A DNA stretch of 6,925 bases from CAZXYF01 sp964644705 (GTDB lineage: Bacteria > Planctomycetota > Brocadiia > SM23-32), in assembly GCA_964644705.1 (NCBI GenBank), contig CAZXYF010000169.1:1-6925 (forward strand), in the 5' to 3' direction. Positions 5,698 through 6,925 of the stretch are shown here, piece after piece. The notes under the pieces are model-generated. The model saw nothing but the letters and a program-made list of their open reading frames with translations. It did no database searches and had not been told where the DNA came from. Each line of letters starts with the position of its first letter. Positions within the stretch are counted from its first letter, which is position 1. Made by a program: the position numbers and the translations under genes.

Positions 5698-5800
5698 CGT
5701 TCTTCGTTTCTCGTTAATCGTTTTTCGTTTGTCGTTCTGCGCCGTCACGCCGTCTCTGTACTCTGACCTCTGTAGCTCTGCCCTCTGACCTCTGTCCTAA
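5698..5800 (+). repeat. heptanucleotide-periodic intergenic tract, copy D
   Basis: CG dinucleotides fall at 5698, 5705, 5712, 5719, 5726, 5733 and 5740, exactly 7 bp apart. The CTGCGCCGTC hinge follows, then TG at 5757, 5764, 5771, 5779, 5786 and 5793, with the same single 8-bp TAGCTCTG step as copies B and C. Positions 5714-5787 match 4657-4730 of copy B with three mismatches in 74 bp. It lacks the GCAGCCGTAG head. The interval 5641-5697 between copies C and D shows no gene. Confidence 0.8.
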
Positions 5801-5830
5801 CGCCAACCATAAAAACAGCACGGAACTCTG

Positions 5831-5854
5831 AAAAATGTATGCCGGGACGGCACA
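5831..5854 (-). terminator. intrinsic terminator of the CPBP protease gene
   Basis: Immediately after the minus-strand stop codon (plus 5856-5858), TGCCG-TCC-CGGCA forms a hairpin (plus 5840-5852), extendable by a G-T and an A-T pair (5838-5854). A run of five T on the minus strand (plus 5835-5831) follows. Position, GC-rich stem and T run are all typical. Confidence 0.55.
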
Positions 5855-5855
5855 G

Positions 5856-6719
5856 TTAAGAACCATTAGGAGTTGCACGAGAATGTCCACACCCGTTGCA
5901 CGGTATAACTTCAGTGACACTGCCGGCGATAGAGAACATGGATTTTCGGTTGATCCACAGAAGCGCCATCGCGACGACCACAAGGATATACGTGTCGTAA
6001 GGTTGAGCATCCGGCCAGATCGGATTCATCACCTGAAAGTGAAACACGGCGGCAAGTAGAATACTGCCCTGTGATGCAGCAAACAATGCAGTTGCGATAA
6101 CGCTTAGCGCAATACACCCGATGAAAAACGGAGTAAAGCCCCAGGCGCTCTGCTGAGTCCCGCTCAGCAGAAACGCCGGCGTATGCCACAATCCCCAGAT
6201 CATGCCGATAATCAGGGCAGCCCAAACCGGCGCAAGTTTTCTCTGTAAAAGGGGCAGCGCGAACCCTCGCCAGCCAAACTCCTCGACAGGACCTTTGATT
6301 GCAGCGGATGCCAATGCAACAGCCAGCGCACCAAACGAAGCAAAAGGAAGCGGTTCCTGCTGGAAAGTTCCCTTCAGTGCGGCTCCCCCATAGAAAATCA
6401 GCGGAACCCCCATGAACAGAAAAACATACCAGGATGATGAACACCGCCACAAACCCAACCGGGACAAGAAACGTCTCAAACCTCCTCGTCCACAGTGGCA
6501 AATCACGAGGATGAATGCCGCGATTGCCGGGGCATAAACGCAAAGAAAAAAGAGCGGATGTTGCCCGGTCAACCCCCCGAATATTCGAGTCATGGTATCC
6601 GAAAACACAATGTACAACCCCAAAATGCCCCATGTGAGAACAAAGGTAATAAGCAGAAAGGGTACCAGGGAACGAAAAGCAACCTGATGGTTTCCACTCA
6701 TCGATTGTTTGCCAGGCAT
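5856..6719 (-). CDS. CPBP-family intramembrane metalloprotease (CAAX/bacteriocin-processing type)
   Basis: A 287-residue polytopic membrane protein with hydrophobic stretches at about 17-39, 56-74, 97-112, 126-142, 165-185, 196-215, 217-227 and 242-256. The three motifs of the CPBP (Abi) protease family are present: EEFGWRG (E146, E147, R151), WGLWHTPAF (H179) and FHFQVMNPIWPD (H227, N232). These glutamates, histidines and the asparagine form the active site in the membrane. Known family members process prenylated proteins, bacteriocins or membrane regulators; nothing nearby identifies the substrate. The start at 6719 is the first in-frame ATG; its AGGAAG (plus 6735-6740) is 15 nt away, rather far. 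The next ATG at 6701 has no ribosome site, so 6719 is kept. The gene stands alone, with its own promoter and terminator. Confidence 0.9.
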   Translation of the reverse strand: MPGKQSMSGNHQVAFRSLVPFLLITFVLTWGILGLYIVFSDTMTRIFGGLTGQHPLFFLCVYAPAIAAFILVICHCGRGGLRRFLSRLGLWRCSSSWYVFLFMGVPLIFYGGAALKGTFQQEPLPFASFGALAVALASAAIKGPVEEFGWRGFALPLLQRKLAPVWAALIIGMIWGLWHTPAFLLSGTQQSAWGFTPFFIGCIALSVIATALFAASQGSILLAAVFHFQVMNPIWPDAQPYDTYILVVVAMALLWINRKSMFSIAGSVTEVIPCNGCGHSRATPNGS

Positions 6720-6793
6720 GAGTTTGTATCCATTCTTCCTGTTTGTGTGGTATTAACCATACTTCCAACCGACATTGGTTCACATTTCTGCCG

Positions 6794-6822
6794 ATCCTAC
6801 CGCTACCGGGGACCGGGGTCAA
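6794..6822 (-). promoter_or_regulatory. candidate promoter of the CPBP protease gene
   Basis: On the minus strand TTGACC (plus 6817-6822, five of six) and TAGGAT (plus 6794-6799, four of six) are exactly 17 bp apart. The GC-rich spacer includes a 7-bp tandem ACCGGGG (plus 6805-6818). The start point would be near 6787, leaving a leader of about 68 nt. Confidence 0.45.
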
Positions 6823-6876
6823 GGGTTGAACGTGTTTCTAATGTCCCGCTCCCCAATCGCTGTTGCTGCCTGTTTA

Positions 6877-6909
6877 ACGACAATTATAATTGCCGACTGA
6901 CGACAATTA
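6877..6909. promoter_or_regulatory. palindrome and direct repeat upstream of the protease promoter
   Basis: A perfect 12-bp palindrome CAATTATAATTG lies at 6881-6892. The 10-mer ACGACAATTA occurs twice, at 6877-6886 and 6900-6909, 23 bp apart. The arrangement resembles a regulator-binding site upstream of the promoter at 6794-6822, but could equally belong to a gene beyond the window edge. No gene is visible between 6720 and 6925. Confidence 0.3.
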
Positions 6910-6925
6910 GATTTTCCGGTTCCGG

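Noticed and set aside
1474..5800. Heptad tracts as a CRISPR array
   Set aside because: The units are only 7 bp with no spacers of constant length and no cas genes are present.
5911..6822. 303-codon minus-strand frame overlapping the CPBP protease in another frame
   Set aside because: It shadows the protease gene. The other frame carries all three CPBP motifs and the membrane segments; this one is Cys/Arg-rich without motifs.

Overview
The window looks like a piece of chromosome from a Gram-negative, probably PVC-group bacterium (Planctomycetota/Verrucomicrobiota/Kiritimatiellota or Lentisphaerota type). This is an inference from gene style only: a large lipoprotein of 'TDxGL' leucine-rich repeats, a FloA/NfeD-type membrane protein, AbrB- and DUF4143-type accessory genes, and wide intergenic spaces. 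No ribosomal or other phylogenetic marker is present, so the assignment is weak.

Layout. 1-255: no recognisable gene. 256-1383 (+): ribonuclease D, apparently complete with both HRDC domains. 1384-1655: short spacer holding a degenerate 7-bp-periodic tract. 1656-2195 (-): a small membrane protein that reads as the N-terminal part of a FloA flotillin-like protein joined to the C-terminal OB domain of NfeD. It has its own strong-looking promoter. 2420-3901 (-): a lipoprotein with about 13 leucine-rich repeats, transcribed in the same direction just upstream of the FloA-NfeD gene. 3902-4159: divergent promoter region. 4160/4169-4420 (+): AbrB/VapB-type antitoxin, followed by the scar of its toxin gene (the first five codons and the last ~16 codons of a PIN toxin, with the middle missing). 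4540-4770, 5477-5640 and 5698-5800: three further members of the 7-bp-periodic repeat family. Between them, at about 4907-5440 (+), lies the C-terminal part of a DUF4143-type ATPase with no N-terminal ATPase domain. 5856-6719 (-): CPBP/CAAX-type intramembrane protease with an intrinsic terminator and a plausible promoter.

How it fits together. The two ends carry intact genes (RNase D, CPBP protease). The middle has two themes. One is an envelope pair: the LRR lipoprotein and the FloA-NfeD mini-fusion. The other, 4160-5800, looks like a decaying accessory island: a toxin-antitoxin pair that lost its toxin and an ATPase that lost its ATPase domain, interleaved with copies of a heptanucleotide-periodic intergenic repeat. 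The most noteworthy items are the FloA-NfeD fusion and the heptad repeat family, whose members share an internal architecture and all lie in the same orientation.
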